DNA of 37,743 nt from JAIQET01 sp035542575 (GTDB lineage Bacteria > Acidobacteriota > Terriglobia > Terriglobales > Acidobacteriaceae). The stretch is from NCBI GenBank assembly GCA_035542575.1, contig DATKLE010000053.1, forward strand, positions 1 through 37,743. Direction: 5' to 3'. The notes under the pieces are model-generated. The model had not been told where the DNA came from. It saw only the letters and a list, made by a program, of their open reading frames with translations, and did not search any database. This document shows, piece by piece, positions 8,168 through 15,899 of the stretch (position 1 is the stretch's first letter; every line of letters starts with the position of its first letter). The position numbers were made by a program, and so were the translations under genes.

Positions 8168-8268
8168 GACGTCATCCTGAGGCGGGCCGCAGCCCGACGA
8201 AGGACCTTGCGCGCACCATCGCCGGCACCACCCCGCGCCAGATCCTTCGCTTCGCTCAGGATGACGCC
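8168..8268. repeat. Dispersed palindromic repeat, copy 2
   Basis: Starts GACGTCATCCTGAGG, then GCGGGC-CGCA-GCCCGA (hairpin), GAAGGACCTTGCGCGC, a short spacer, and the inverted end GATCCTTCGCTTCGCTCAGG followed by ATGACGCC. It is the shortest copy and the clearest view of the two inverted modules. It lies between yggS and DUF167 on the same strand. Confidence 0.8.
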
Positions 8269-8280
8269 TCTGGGAACGGG

Positions 8281-8568
8281 ATGATTGCGATCCATGAAAA
8301 TGTCAGCGGATGCAGCTTCGCCGTCAAGGTCCATCCTCGCGCCCGCCGGAACGCCATCACTGGCGAACTTGGTGACGCCCTCAAACTTTCCCTCACTGCC
8401 CCGCCGGTGGAGGGGAAGGCCAACGAAGCCTGCATCGCATTTTTCGCAGACGTTTTGAAGGTGCCACGCTCGTCGGTTAGTATTGCCTCCGGCCAAGGGA
8501 GCCGGAAGAAAGTGATTCACGTCGCCGGCTTGTCAGCGAACGAGCTCCGGCGGCGACTGCCATTGTGA
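8281..8568 (+). CDS. DUF167 (YggU) family protein
   Basis: A 95-residue alpha/beta protein of unknown function. It matches the DUF167 pattern: FAVKVHPRARRNAITG near the N-terminus, then LKLSLTAPPVEGKANEACIAFFADVL, VPRSSVSIASGQGSRKKVI and a C-terminal helix. The segment around PPVEGKAN is the family hallmark. The ATG at 8281 comes straight after the palindromic repeat with no strong Shine-Dalgarno. It lies 133 bases after yggS and 4 bases before the possible GTG start of the next gene, so coupling to the transporter is possible. Confidence 0.92.
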   Translation: MIAIHENVSGCSFAVKVHPRARRNAITGELGDALKLSLTAPPVEGKANEACIAFFADVLKVPRSSVSIASGQGSRKKVIHVAGLSANELRRRLPL

Positions 8569-8572
8569 GGAA

Positions 8573-9982
8573 GTGATCTCACGGGAGTCTGCATTGACCT
8601 TTTCCGAACGCCTTCAGGAGATCCGCACCGGCTTCGAGCGGCCCTTCTGGGTCGCCAACATCACTGAAATCTTCGAGCGCCTCTCCTACTACGGGGCGTT
8701 CGCATCGCTCGCCCTGTACCTGCAGGAGCGGCTGAATTTTTCCACCGAGCAGACCGGGACCCTGACCGGCATATTCGGTGGCATAGTCTGGTTTCTCGCC
8801 ATCTTTGGCGGAGCCGCTGCGGACCGCCTGGGCTTTCGCCGCGCCCTTTCAATGGCATATCTCATCCTGGCTGCCGCCTATTTCCTGATCGGCTCCATCG
8901 CCGCGCCCTGGCTGGCGCCGGTGCGCAATGCGGTGCCGATCGAGCTGTTTGTGGGCTGCATTCTCGCCCTTCCCGCGCTCGGCATTTCCCTGGTGAAGCC
9001 CTGCGTGGTTGGCACCACAGCCCGGGCCTCCAAGGAGAACGTTCGCTCCATCGGCTATTCCATCTACTACACCATGGTAAACATCGGGGGAGCCCTCGGG
9101 CCTTTGTTCGCCTCCTGGGCCCACCGCCATTTGGGCGTCGAGAATGTTTACCGTGTGAGCGCGCTCAGCGTCTTCGCTATGTTTTTCGTGGTTTTGCTTT
9201 TCTTCCGCGAACCACGCAAGGCTGGCGACGCGCCTCCCCCTTCAATTGCCACCGTGGCGCGGAATTTTTGCGTGGTGGTGGGCAATGCCCGCTTGGTCCT
9301 GCCTGTAGTGGGAGCCGCCCTCCTGCTGCTCATTGCCACTTCCTTGTATCCCATCACGATCCCCTGGTGGATCTGGGTCGCCCTCCTGCTCCTGGTGCTC
9401 GCTGGCATCAGCAAGTTCATGTGGTTTCTGGTGCTGTTCACCGGCTACTGGGTGGTGTTCTGGCAGCAGTACATCAGCCTGCCTGGCTATATTCACGCCC
9501 ACATCAACGCAAACGCGGATGTGGAACTGATTCTGGTCACCGATGGATTGACCGTGATCGCGCTCACCCTGCTGGTGAACTATCTGACGCGCAAGATTCC
9601 GGCATTTCAGGCGGTGATTCTGGGGACCCTGATCACGTCCGCTTCGTGGCTGATTCTTGCCTTCTGGCCGACGATCTGGGGAGCCGTGCTTTCGCTGTTC
9701 GTGCTGGCCCTGGGCGAGATCATCCAGTCGCCGCGCTATTACGAATACATTTCCCGCCTCGCGCCTCCCGAACAACAGGGCACGTACATGGGATTTGCCT
9801 TTCTGCCCATCGGAATCGGGTCGCTCATCGGCGGCTGGTTCGGTGGGACGCTCTCTCATCACTTCGGAGAAGTGGTGCACCAACCCGCCCACATGTGGCG
9901 GGTGGTGACCGGGATGGGTGTGCTTACCGCGTTGTTGCTGTGGATCTATGACAAGAAGGTGAGGAGAGCAGCTAGGAGCTAG
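8573..9982 (+). CDS. POT/PTR2-like major facilitator transporter (proton-dependent oligopeptide transporter type)
   Basis: POT transporters use the proton gradient to import di- and tripeptides. The 469-residue protein has about 12-14 hydrophobic segments. Near the N-terminus the POT proton-coupling motif ExxER followed by aromatic YYG is intact (TEIFERLSYYGAF, Glu32, Glu35, Arg36). Other MFS/POT features are GGAAADRLGFRRALS and YSIYYTMVNIGGALGP in the fourth to fifth segments. The start is uncertain: GTG at 8573 is listed, but TTG at 8594 has a better-spaced GGGAG and gives MTFSERL. The last residues (AARS) are encoded inside an inverted array. Substrate specificity remains inference. Confidence 0.85.
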   Translation: MISRESALTFSERLQEIRTGFERPFWVANITEIFERLSYYGAFASLALYLQERLNFSTEQTGTLTGIFGGIVWFLAIFGGAAADRLGFRRALSMAYLILAAAYFLIGSIAAPWLAPVRNAVPIELFVGCILALPALGISLVKPCVVGTTARASKENVRSIGYSIYYTMVNIGGALGPLFASWAHRHLGVENVYRVSALSVFAMFFVVLLFFREPRKAGDAPPPSIATVARNFCVVVGNARLVLPVVGAALLLLIATSLYPITIPWWIWVALLLLVLAGISKFMWFLVLFTGYWVVFWQQYISLPGYIHAHINANADVELILVTDGLTVIALTLLVNYLTRKIPAFQAVILGTLITSASWLILAFWPTIWGAVLSLFVLALGEIIQSPRYYEYISRLAPPEQQGTYMGFAFLPIGIGSLIGGWFGGTLSHHFGEVVHQPAHMWRVVTGMGVLTALLLWIYDKKVRRAARS

Positions 9983-10046
9983 TGGCTGGTGGTTGGACAA
10001 ATCTGCCCGTTGCCCCAGCGACCAGCTACCATCCACCAGCGACCAG
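9971..10046. repeat. Inverted GGTGG/CCAGCGA word array between POT gene and AlkD-like gene
   Basis: Left arm 9971-9996 (GCTAGGAGCTAGTGGCTGG, continuing TGGTTGG) opposes right arm 10014-10046 (words CCAGCGACCAGCTACC and CCACCAGCGACCAG). The left arm includes the POT stop codon (9980-9982). The right arm ends 3 bases before the next ATG at 10050. Confidence 0.75.
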
Positions 10047-10049
10047 ACA

Positions 10050-10796
10050 ATGCCCAAACGCCAGATCACTCCTGCCTACATCGCAGCCCACATCCGCCGG
10101 GTGCTCAAGGATGGCGGCTCCGCCCCGCACGCCGAGGGTGTGCAGCATTTCTTCAAAGAAGAAATCCAATCCCGAGGCTGGTACACCGCGGAGTTGCGGA
10201 AGGTGGCCGTGAGATTCCGACGAACGATTGTTCGTGAACAAGGCTTGGATTTTTTGCTGCAGGTCGCGGACAAGCTTTTTTCTGGCCGCGTTCTGGAAGA
10301 GAAGAGCATGGCCGTGGAGATGCTTAAACCGCTGGTCAGCCAGTTCGGGGATGGCGAATTCTCGCTGTTCGAGTCCTGGCTGGGACGGGTGACTAATTGG
10401 GCCGACCATGACGCCCTGGTGCACTACCTGATCGCGCCCATGATCGAGTCCAGGTCAGCCCGCGTCAAGAAAGTCTTCCGCTGGGCCAGGTCGCGCAACC
10501 GATGGCATCGCCGGGCGGCATGCGTGTCCCTTATTCAGGGAACCCGGCGGAGGCTGTTCTTCCCGCAGATCACTCGCCTCTCGAATCAACTCCTTTCCGA
10601 CCGGGATGACATGGTGCAGGAGGGCCTCGGCTGGCTACTGCGGGAAACGGCCAAAACCGACGCCAAGCGGACTGTGCCATACCTGATGAAGATTCGCGCG
10701 AAGGCTCCACGACTTGTGCTGCGAACAGCGTGCGAGACGCTGCCAGCCAGAGTGCGAGCGCGAGTCCTCGACCTCAAAGTCAAGGCGTCATCCTGA
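10050..10796 (+). CDS. AlkD-like DNA alkylation repair HEAT-repeat protein
   Basis: AlkD-type glycosylases remove alkylated bases using a superhelix of HEAT-like repeats. The 248-residue protein starts MPKRQITPAYIAAHIRRVLK and has successive helical pairs. It includes EGVQHFFKEEIQSRGWYTAEL (the conserved opening), MAVEMLKPLVSQF, the catalytic-region phrase VTNWADHDALVHYLI with the expected Trp-Asp, and RVKKVFRWARSRNRWHRRAACV. The last is the Arg-rich helix typical of DNA-alkylation-repair proteins. The frame is open upstream to 9993, but that part is pure repeat, so ATG 10050 is used. No Shine-Dalgarno precedes it. The stop codon lies in the first bases of repeat copy 3. Confidence 0.88.
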   Translation: MPKRQITPAYIAAHIRRVLKDGGSAPHAEGVQHFFKEEIQSRGWYTAELRKVAVRFRRTIVREQGLDFLLQVADKLFSGRVLEEKSMAVEMLKPLVSQFGDGEFSLFESWLGRVTNWADHDALVHYLIAPMIESRSARVKKVFRWARSRNRWHRRAACVSLIQGTRRRLFFPQITRLSNQLLSDRDDMVQEGLGWLLRETAKTDAKRTVPYLMKIRAKAPRLVLRTACETLPARVRARVLDLKVKASS

Positions 10797-10894
10797 ACCG
10801 GCTTCAACCGGTGAAGGATCTTGCGTGCAGCACCGCGTTGTGGGCACTGCGCGCAGGATCCCTCATCGGCCGGAAGCCGATTCGGGATGACGCC
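10784..10894. repeat. Dispersed palindromic repeat, copy 3
   Basis: Starts GGCGTCATCCTGAACC with hairpin CCGG-CTTCAA-CCGG and GAAGGATCTTGCGTGC. It ends GCGCGCAGGATCC..., hairpin ATCGGC-CGGAA-GCCGAT, then GGGATGACGCC. The first 13 bases overlap the 3' end of the AlkD-like gene and supply its stop codon. Confidence 0.8.
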
Positions 10895-10964
10895 ATCTGG
10901 AATGTATCCGCCCTAAACCTGTGCCAAATGTATCCAGGCATTCGCCTAAACCGCCGCCCTTGTT

Positions 10965-10970
10965 TAGAAT
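10965..10970 (+). promoter_or_regulatory. Possible -10 element for the M24 peptidase gene
   Basis: TAGAAT is 12 bases before the ATG at 10983. The -35 region is weak (TTCGCC with an 18-base spacer). If used, the transcript would have a leader of only about 5 bases. Confidence 0.4.
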
Positions 10971-10982
10971 AGTCATTTGCCC

Positions 10983-12149
10983 ATGGACCTCACCGCCATC
11001 CAGTCTGCCCTGCGCGAACGCAACATTGACGCCTGGCTGTTCTACGACCACCATCATCGTGATCCCATCGCCTACCGGGTGCTGGGATTGTCCAACAGCC
11101 TGATGGTCACCCGCCGCTGGTTCTACCTCATCCCGGCGAGGGGGGAGCCTCTTAAGCTGGTGCACAAGATTGAGGCCGGCCACCTTGATCCCTTGCCGGG
11201 TGCCAAGTATCTCTATTCTGGATGGCAGGAGCTTTTCGATCAGATCAAGAAGTTGCTCGCCCCCTATCGCGACATCGCCATGCAGTACTCGCCCAACAAC
11301 CTGGTCTTCTACGTTTCCCTGGTGGACGGCGGCACGCTTGAATTGATTCGTGGTTTGGGTAAGAACGTGGTCAGCTCCGGTGACCTGGTTGCCCAGTTCG
11401 AGGCCACATGGACCGACGAGCAGATCAAGACGCACTTCGCTGCCCGCGACGCCATTGACGCCATCACGGAAGAGGGCTTTCAGGAAATTGGACGCCAGGT
11501 CCGCCACGGGGGGACGACCGAATACAAGATCCAGCAGTGGTTCCTGGAGGCCTTTCGGCGGGAAGATTTGGTGACGGATGACCCGCCCATCGTGGCGGTC
11601 AACGCCAACAGCGGCAATCCCCACTACGAGCCGCATGCCGAGAGCTCAGCCCCCATTCGCGAGGGCGACTTTGTACTGCTCGATATCTGGGCGAAACAAA
11701 ACAAACCCGGGGCCGTCTATTACGACATCACCTGGACGGGGTTTGTGGGCCAGAATCCCTCTGAGCGCATGCGCGAAGTCTTCAAGGTGGTGACGGGAGC
11801 GCGCGACGCAGGGGTCAAGACAGTGTTGGGCGCGGTTGCAGAAGGCCGCAGAATTGCCGGATGGGAGGTGGATCGCGCAACCCGCGACCACATCAAGAAA
11901 GCGGGCTTCGGCGACTACTTCATCCATCGCACGGGTCATTCCATCGGCACTGAAGTCCACGCCAACGGGGCGAACATGGACGATCTGGAGATTCACGACG
12001 AGCGCCAGATTCTGCCCAATTCCTGCTTTTCCATCGAGCCCGGCGTTTACCTGCCGGAGTTCGGGGTGCGCAGCGAGGTGAACGTGCTGGTCCGGCCCAA
12101 AGCAGCGGAAGTAACCGGTAAAATCCAACGTGAGCTCGTGATCATCTGA
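10983..12149 (+). CDS. M24 family metallopeptidase (Xaa-Pro aminopeptidase/creatinase fold)
   Basis: M24 enzymes use two metal ions to cleave N-terminal residues, often before proline. The 388-residue protein has an N-terminal creatinase-like domain (about 1-145) and a pita-bread catalytic domain. The five metal ligands are all present: Asp234 (LLDIWAK), Asp248 (YYDITW), His319 (HRTGHSIG), Glu352 (SIEPGVY) and Glu365 (RSEVNVLV). A substrate histidine is at 214 (NPHYEPH). The ATG at 10983 is used; an in-frame TTG six bases upstream is less likely. There is no clear Shine-Dalgarno. The following gene begins directly after the stop codon. Exact specificity (Xaa-Pro dipeptidase or aminopeptidase) cannot be decided. 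Confidence 0.92.
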   Translation: MDLTAIQSALRERNIDAWLFYDHHHRDPIAYRVLGLSNSLMVTRRWFYLIPARGEPLKLVHKIEAGHLDPLPGAKYLYSGWQELFDQIKKLLAPYRDIAMQYSPNNLVFYVSLVDGGTLELIRGLGKNVVSSGDLVAQFEATWTDEQIKTHFAARDAIDAITEEGFQEIGRQVRHGGTTEYKIQQWFLEAFRREDLVTDDPPIVAVNANSGNPHYEPHAESSAPIREGDFVLLDIWAKQNKPGAVYYDITWTGFVGQNPSERMREVFKVVTGARDAGVKTVLGAVAEGRRIAGWEVDRATRDHIKKAGFGDYFIHRTGHSIGTEVHANGANMDDLEIHDERQILPNSCFSIEPGVYLPEFGVRSEVNVLVRPKAAEVTGKIQRELVII

Positions 12150-12575
12150 ATGGCGAATTCCTCGGCAACCAAGTCCAAAGAGACGCAGAAACCGGCAGCG
12201 CAGCCGATCACCACGATGTCGGTGGTGGCCCCGGCTTTGGGCTGGCTGATCCCCGGCGCCGGCCACCTTGTCCAGAAGCGCTGGATTCGCGGGCTGCTGC
12301 TCATGGTGTCCATTGTGACGATGTTCGTCCTCGGCCTGTTGATGCAGGGGCGGGTGTACAAGCCGAATGGCGGCGACATCCTCGACATCCTGGGATTTGT
12401 GGGCGATGTCGGCGCGGGAGGCCTGTATATCGTCACCCTAGCCAAGGAGTGGGGGCATGGCGCCATTTCCCACGCCACCGCCGATTACGGCACCAAGTAC
12501 ATCATCGTTGCCGGTCTGCTCAATTTCATCAGCGTGGCCGACGCGTACCACATTGCCATCGGGAAGAAGTCGTGA
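12150..12575 (+). CDS. Small integral membrane protein (DUF6677-like), function unknown
   Basis: A 141-residue protein with a hydrophilic Lys/Gln-rich start, then hydrophobic segments around VVAPALGWLIPGAGHLVQK, GLLLMVSIVTMFVLGLLMQG and YIIVAGLLNFISVADAYHIA. The GWLIPGAGHLVQKRW phrase resembles the TM2/DUF6677-type proteins with a glycine-proline turn followed by a basic loop. The family name is recalled, not verified. Its ATG follows the TGA of the M24 gene with no gap, so the two are translationally coupled; a 60-residue membrane protein follows 13 bases later. The three genes look like one transcript. Function unknown. Confidence 0.8.
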   Translation: MANSSATKSKETQKPAAQPITTMSVVAPALGWLIPGAGHLVQKRWIRGLLLMVSIVTMFVLGLLMQGRVYKPNGGDILDILGFVGDVGAGGLYIVTLAKEWGHGAISHATADYGTKYIIVAGLLNFISVADAYHIAIGKKS

Positions 12576-12588
12576 CGGGAAACGAGAA

Positions 12589-12771
12589 ATGACCCTGGAG
12601 CTCTCCCACTTTACCGCCGCTCTGCTGTTTTCCGTCTTCGCCTCGGTGGTCTTCGGCATCACCCAGCGCTCGAACGCGCGCGATCAACTCCGCTACGGCC
12701 TGTACTGCTTCGCCATGTTCCTGGGAGGAGTGTTCGTGGCGGGCTGGTTGATGTGGCTGCTGCGGCGCTAG
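12589..12771 (+). CDS. Small two-helix membrane protein, unknown
   Basis: A 60-residue open frame, MTLELSHFTAALLFSVFASV and onward, with two hydrophobic segments (about residues 8-25 and 38-57). They are separated by a polar QRSNARDQLRYG loop, and the protein ends in Arg-Arg. ACGGGAAACGAG upstream can serve as ribosome binding site. It is 13 bases after the preceding membrane-protein gene and on the same strand, suggesting co-expression. The topology is clear from the sequence but no family is recognised. Confidence 0.7.
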   Translation: MTLELSHFTAALLFSVFASVVFGITQRSNARDQLRYGLYCFAMFLGGVFVAGWLMWLLRR

Positions 12772-12805
12772 GCTTCAGCCATCGTAGAATGAGGTTCCGA
12801 ACTCT

Positions 12806-12984
12806 GGCGTCATCCCGATGCCCGGTGCCGATCAGCCGGGCGAGAGCCTGCCCTGAGCGCAGTCGAAGGGGACTCGGCGCGTAACGGTACCGGCTCTAGT
12901 GCCTGTATCCCGCCGCCGACCACAAGTCCCTGCCACTTCGCGCAAGATCCTTCGTCGGGCTAACGCCCTCCTCAGGACGATGCC
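12806..12984. repeat. Dispersed palindromic repeat, copy 4
   Basis: Starts GGCGTCATCCCGAT, hairpin CCCGG-TGCCGATCAG-CCGGG, then GAGCCTGCCCTGAGCGCAG, as in copy 1. It ends CGCGCAAGATCCTTCGTCGG..., CTCAGGACGATGCC; the right terminus carries an extra base (GGACGATG rather than GGATGACG). It lies between convergent genes in the 240-base gap 12772-13011. Confidence 0.75.
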
Positions 12985-13011
12985 AAGATTGAAGTCCCTG
13001 AAGGCTAACGG

Positions 13012-14013
13012 CTACCCTTCCCATACAAACGCATCGAACACACGCTTAGTCCCGTACCCCAGGTGGCGGTATAGTTCGACCGCATGGGTGTTGGCCTCGG
13101 TGACGGTCAGCGAGAGTTGTGTGAAGTTGCGGCGGCGCAGCTTCTCCGAGGTTGCCGCCAGTAACGACACCCCGATCCCATGCGCGCGATACTCCGGTAG
13201 CACGCAAACCTGGGTGACGTGGCCCACATCATGGCGTACCCGCGAACACAGGATCAGCCCGACCATGGTGCGCGCCCGCTTGTGCACTGCCACAAACGAC
13301 GATCCTGGGTCGAAGGTGCCGCAACCGGGAAACCGGACGATATTGTTCAGGAAGCGCAGCGAGCCGCTCAGGGTGCGGTACTGGTCGTTAATCTCGGAGT
13401 CCACATGACCACGGTAGGCAGTGGTGATGACCGCCGCGGCGGACTGGTAATCCTGCTCCGTCCAGCCACGGATCTCAATCTCCGGATCCAGCGGCGGCGC
13501 GGGTTTGGCCCCGGGTCCCAAGGGCAGCAGCATGAACAACCGGGCATGGCGCCGGAATCCTTGCTCGGCAAACGGCGCCGCTACTTCCCCGGTCTCGTGG
13601 ACCAGCAACTGCGCCTCGACCCGGTGGACGCCCGGCGACTGCTGCAGGGTTTCGATGACGTGCGTAAGGAGGTGCGACTCCACCTCGTGCGCATCATGGT
13701 TGCGGTTATCACTCGCAACAAAAAGATCGCCGATCACTCCCTTGCTGCCTTCGTAGACAAAAAATGCGTAGCCGAAGATGCGTCCGCGATCGAGGGCGGC
13801 GTAGCCGGGCAGGATCTTGGAGTCCACGTAGCGCAGAATCATGTCGGCCGAGCCGCTGTAATCCCAGGAGAGCAGGCTGGCCCACACCCGTACCTCGTCA
13901 TCCAGCAGCGGGCGCAGATCAACAGACGAGAAATGCCTGAGGTCGAGAATCTCCAACCGGGGCTCCTGGAAATTGGCGGGTAAGGCAACGCGCCGTATCG
14001 CGGTCACGAACAT
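13012..14013 (-). CDS. GNAT family N-acetyltransferase
   Basis: GNAT enzymes move an acetyl group from acetyl-CoA to an amine. The 333-residue protein is longer than a single GNAT domain. The N-terminal half (about 1-185) looks like a degenerate GNAT copy (RIFGYAFFVYEGSKGVIGDLFV). The C-terminal half has a full domain, including QVCVLPEYRAHGIGVSLLAA with the acetyl-CoA-binding R-x-x-G-x-G/A-like loop, and LTVTEANTHAVELYRHLGY typical of the last strand-helix. The substrate is unknown. ATG 14013 (MFVTAIRRVALPANF) is chosen; a longer open frame to 14169 runs into repeat sequence. The region upstream (14014-14172) holds an inverted array. Confidence 0.88.
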   Translation of the reverse strand: MFVTAIRRVALPANFQEPRLEILDLRHFSSVDLRPLLDDEVRVWASLLSWDYSGSADMILRYVDSKILPGYAALDRGRIFGYAFFVYEGSKGVIGDLFVASDNRNHDAHEVESHLLTHVIETLQQSPGVHRVEAQLLVHETGEVAAPFAEQGFRRHARLFMLLPLGPGAKPAPPLDPEIEIRGWTEQDYQSAAAVITTAYRGHVDSEINDQYRTLSGSLRFLNNIVRFPGCGTFDPGSSFVAVHKRARTMVGLILCSRVRHDVGHVTQVCVLPEYRAHGIGVSLLAATSEKLRRRNFTQLSLTVTEANTHAVELYRHLGYGTKRVFDAFVWEG

Positions 14014-14083
14014 GGAGTGTAGTGCTTCGTGCGGCCAGAGGCAAACGGGAGGATATGGGGAGGCAACACGAGACCGGCACTGG

Positions 14084-14180
14084 GCACTTAGCCCTTGGCA
14101 GTTGGCCTTCCGAAGATCGGAAAGCAAATTCCCGGGACCGGGCGGGAACCGTCGCTGGCCAATTGCCAAGTGCTAATTGC
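14084..14180. repeat. Inverted TTGGCA word array between glycosyltransferase and GNAT genes
   Basis: Arms of 24 bases at 14084-14107 (GCACTTAGCCCTTGGCAGTT, continuing GGCC) and 14157-14180 pair at 21 of 24 positions over a 49-base loop. The right arm contains the stop codon and last residues of the glycosyltransferase. Confidence 0.75.
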
Positions 14181-15816
14181 TGCTCTTGCCCGCCACCCAG
14201 TAGTACTCCACATGCTGCGGCGCGAAGCCTCCCAGGTAGGAAAACCGCCTTCCGCCGAGCTTCTTGGCGAGCCTTGCCTGAAATCCCTCGGGCGTGACCA
14301 CCAGATGTTCGGTGGCAGGCGCTGGTCCCCATTCGTAGCGCGTGATGGCCCGGTCACGATAAAACTCCAGTCCGAATTCCGTCTCGCGAGACACCCGGAA
14401 TACAGCGAGGGGCAGCGTTTGCGCCTCGACACGGCTGATCTCCTTCGCCAGTGGCCGTGCGGACAGTGTCTCATCCAGCTTTGGCGCGCCAATGCGCAGC
14501 ACAGCGGTCACCGCCAGGACCACCGGAACCAGCGTAACGAAGCGCAACATCCCCAGTCCTTGCTGGGTCCGCAGGGTTGCTGCCATGGCGGCGGCGACGA
14601 CTAAGGTGAGCCCGGTGGATATCGCCGCTGCGGTACCCCACGGCAGGCGGTGTTGCAGCAGAATGTACTGCAGCATCAAGGCCGGAACCAGCGGCAGAGC
14701 TGCGATCAGGGAATGCAGCACGGCAAGCAGGAGTGAAGGACGCTCAACGCTGCCCAGACGCCGCCGGACGTACTCTGACAGCAGCAGCGTGCCCGCGGGC
14801 AGCACCGGCACGACGTAACCAGGAAGCTTGGATTCCGACAGCGAGAAGAACAGGATCGGCACAACCAGCCAGACCACGAGAAACGCAGTCAGCGCATCTT
14901 CGGATTGCAGAAATTCCCGCTTCTCCACCCACCATGCGCGAAGGCACTCCGCCAGCGCCGCCAGGATGAATACGACCCAGGGAACCAGGCCGAGCAGCAC
15001 TACCGGAAGGTAATACCAGAAGGGCGCCTTGTGGTGGTAAAGGTTGATTCCGAAGCGCTCCAGGTTATGCTCAAGGATGAAGACTCGAAAGAACTCCGGA
15101 TTCCGTATCTGCACGGCGATGTACCACGGCAGCGCCACGGCGCAGAACACCGCAACCCCGGGGATCCACGACGTTTGCCAGACCAGTCGGTACTCTCCCT
15201 TCGCCACCGCAAACAGGGCAATGACGAAAGCGACCAGCAGGGGCGCCACCGGGCCCTTGGCCAGCATCCCCAGCGCCGTAAACAAGTAGAACAGGATGAG
15301 ATACGACTTCGACCGGCTTTCGTACCACGCGTACCAGGCCAGCAGCGCAATGGTGAACGCAGCGGCCAGCGGCATGTCCATGGAAGCCGCCCGGGCAAAG
15401 CCGATTACCCCCGCCGCCGAGGCCGTCATCAGCGCGCCATCGAGTTGGCATCCGGGACGAAAGCGTCGCAGGAAAAGATAGACCGCCACTACCATCAGCG
15501 TGGCGTCCAGGGCCGAGGGCAAGCGCGCCGCCCAGTCGCTCACGCCGAACCAGCGGAAGGCGAGCATGGCTTGCCAATAGTAGAGGGCTGGCTTTTCCAG
15601 CCACGGCTTGCCGCCGAGCGTTGGGGTAATCCAGTCGCGGCGGGCGAGCATCTCCCGGGCCACTTGGGCGTAGCGTGGCTCATCCGCGCCGATCAGGCCG
15701 AAGTAGCCTAGGCCAAAGAAGAACAGGAAGGCGCAGAACCCCGCCAGCAACAACCAGTCGGTCAGCGCGCGGTGTGAGGACGGAGCTTTGGGTGTGTCGT
15801 CTGCGCCGCCTGGCAC
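14173..15816 (-). CDS. ArnT-like GT83/GT39 glycosyltransferase
   Basis: ArnT/PMT-type enzymes are polytopic membrane proteins that transfer a sugar from a polyprenyl-phosphate carrier to lipid A, protein or another acceptor. The 547-residue protein has about 12 hydrophobic segments. After the first segment it shows the catalytic acidic motif IGADEPRYAQVAREML (Asp45-Glu46), followed by GGKPWLEKPALYYW, SMDMPLAAAF, GMLAKGPVAPLL and SESKLPGYVVPVLPAG. All are typical of ArnT/YkcA-like bacterial enzymes. The start is GTG at 15816 with AGGAG seven bases upstream; a longer frame to 15882 runs inside a repeat. The last residues (SSN) are also encoded in a repeat. The acceptor is unknown. Confidence 0.88.
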   Translation of the reverse strand: MPGGADDTPKAPSSHRALTDWLLLAGFCAFLFFFGLGYFGLIGADEPRYAQVAREMLARRDWITPTLGGKPWLEKPALYYWQAMLAFRWFGVSDWAARLPSALDATLMVVAVYLFLRRFRPGCQLDGALMTASAAGVIGFARAASMDMPLAAAFTIALLAWYAWYESRSKSYLILFYLFTALGMLAKGPVAPLLVAFVIALFAVAKGEYRLVWQTSWIPGVAVFCAVALPWYIAVQIRNPEFFRVFILEHNLERFGINLYHHKAPFWYYLPVVLLGLVPWVVFILAALAECLRAWWVEKREFLQSEDALTAFLVVWLVVPILFFSLSESKLPGYVVPVLPAGTLLLSEYVRRRLGSVERPSLLLAVLHSLIAALPLVPALMLQYILLQHRLPWGTAAAISTGLTLVVAAAMAATLRTQQGLGMLRFVTLVPVVLAVTAVLRIGAPKLDETLSARPLAKEISRVEAQTLPLAVFRVSRETEFGLEFYRDRAITRYEWGPAPATEHLVVTPEGFQARLAKKLGGRRFSYLGGFAPQHVEYYWVAGKSSN

Positions 15817-15830
15817 AGATTGTCTCCTGA

Positions 15831-15899
15831 CTGTTGATTGATGATAGTTGATTGGAAGACTCCCACTGTGGTTTCCAATCAACCATCATCAATCAGCAA
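15831..15899. repeat. Inverted TTGATTGATGAT array
   Basis: Arms of 28 bases, 15831-15858 and 15872-15899, match at 24 of 28 positions over a 13-base loop, so a stable hairpin is expected. The right arm encodes the last residues and the stop codon (15889-15891) of the upstream gene. The left arm stops just before the Shine-Dalgarno of the glycosyltransferase gene. Confidence 0.8.
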
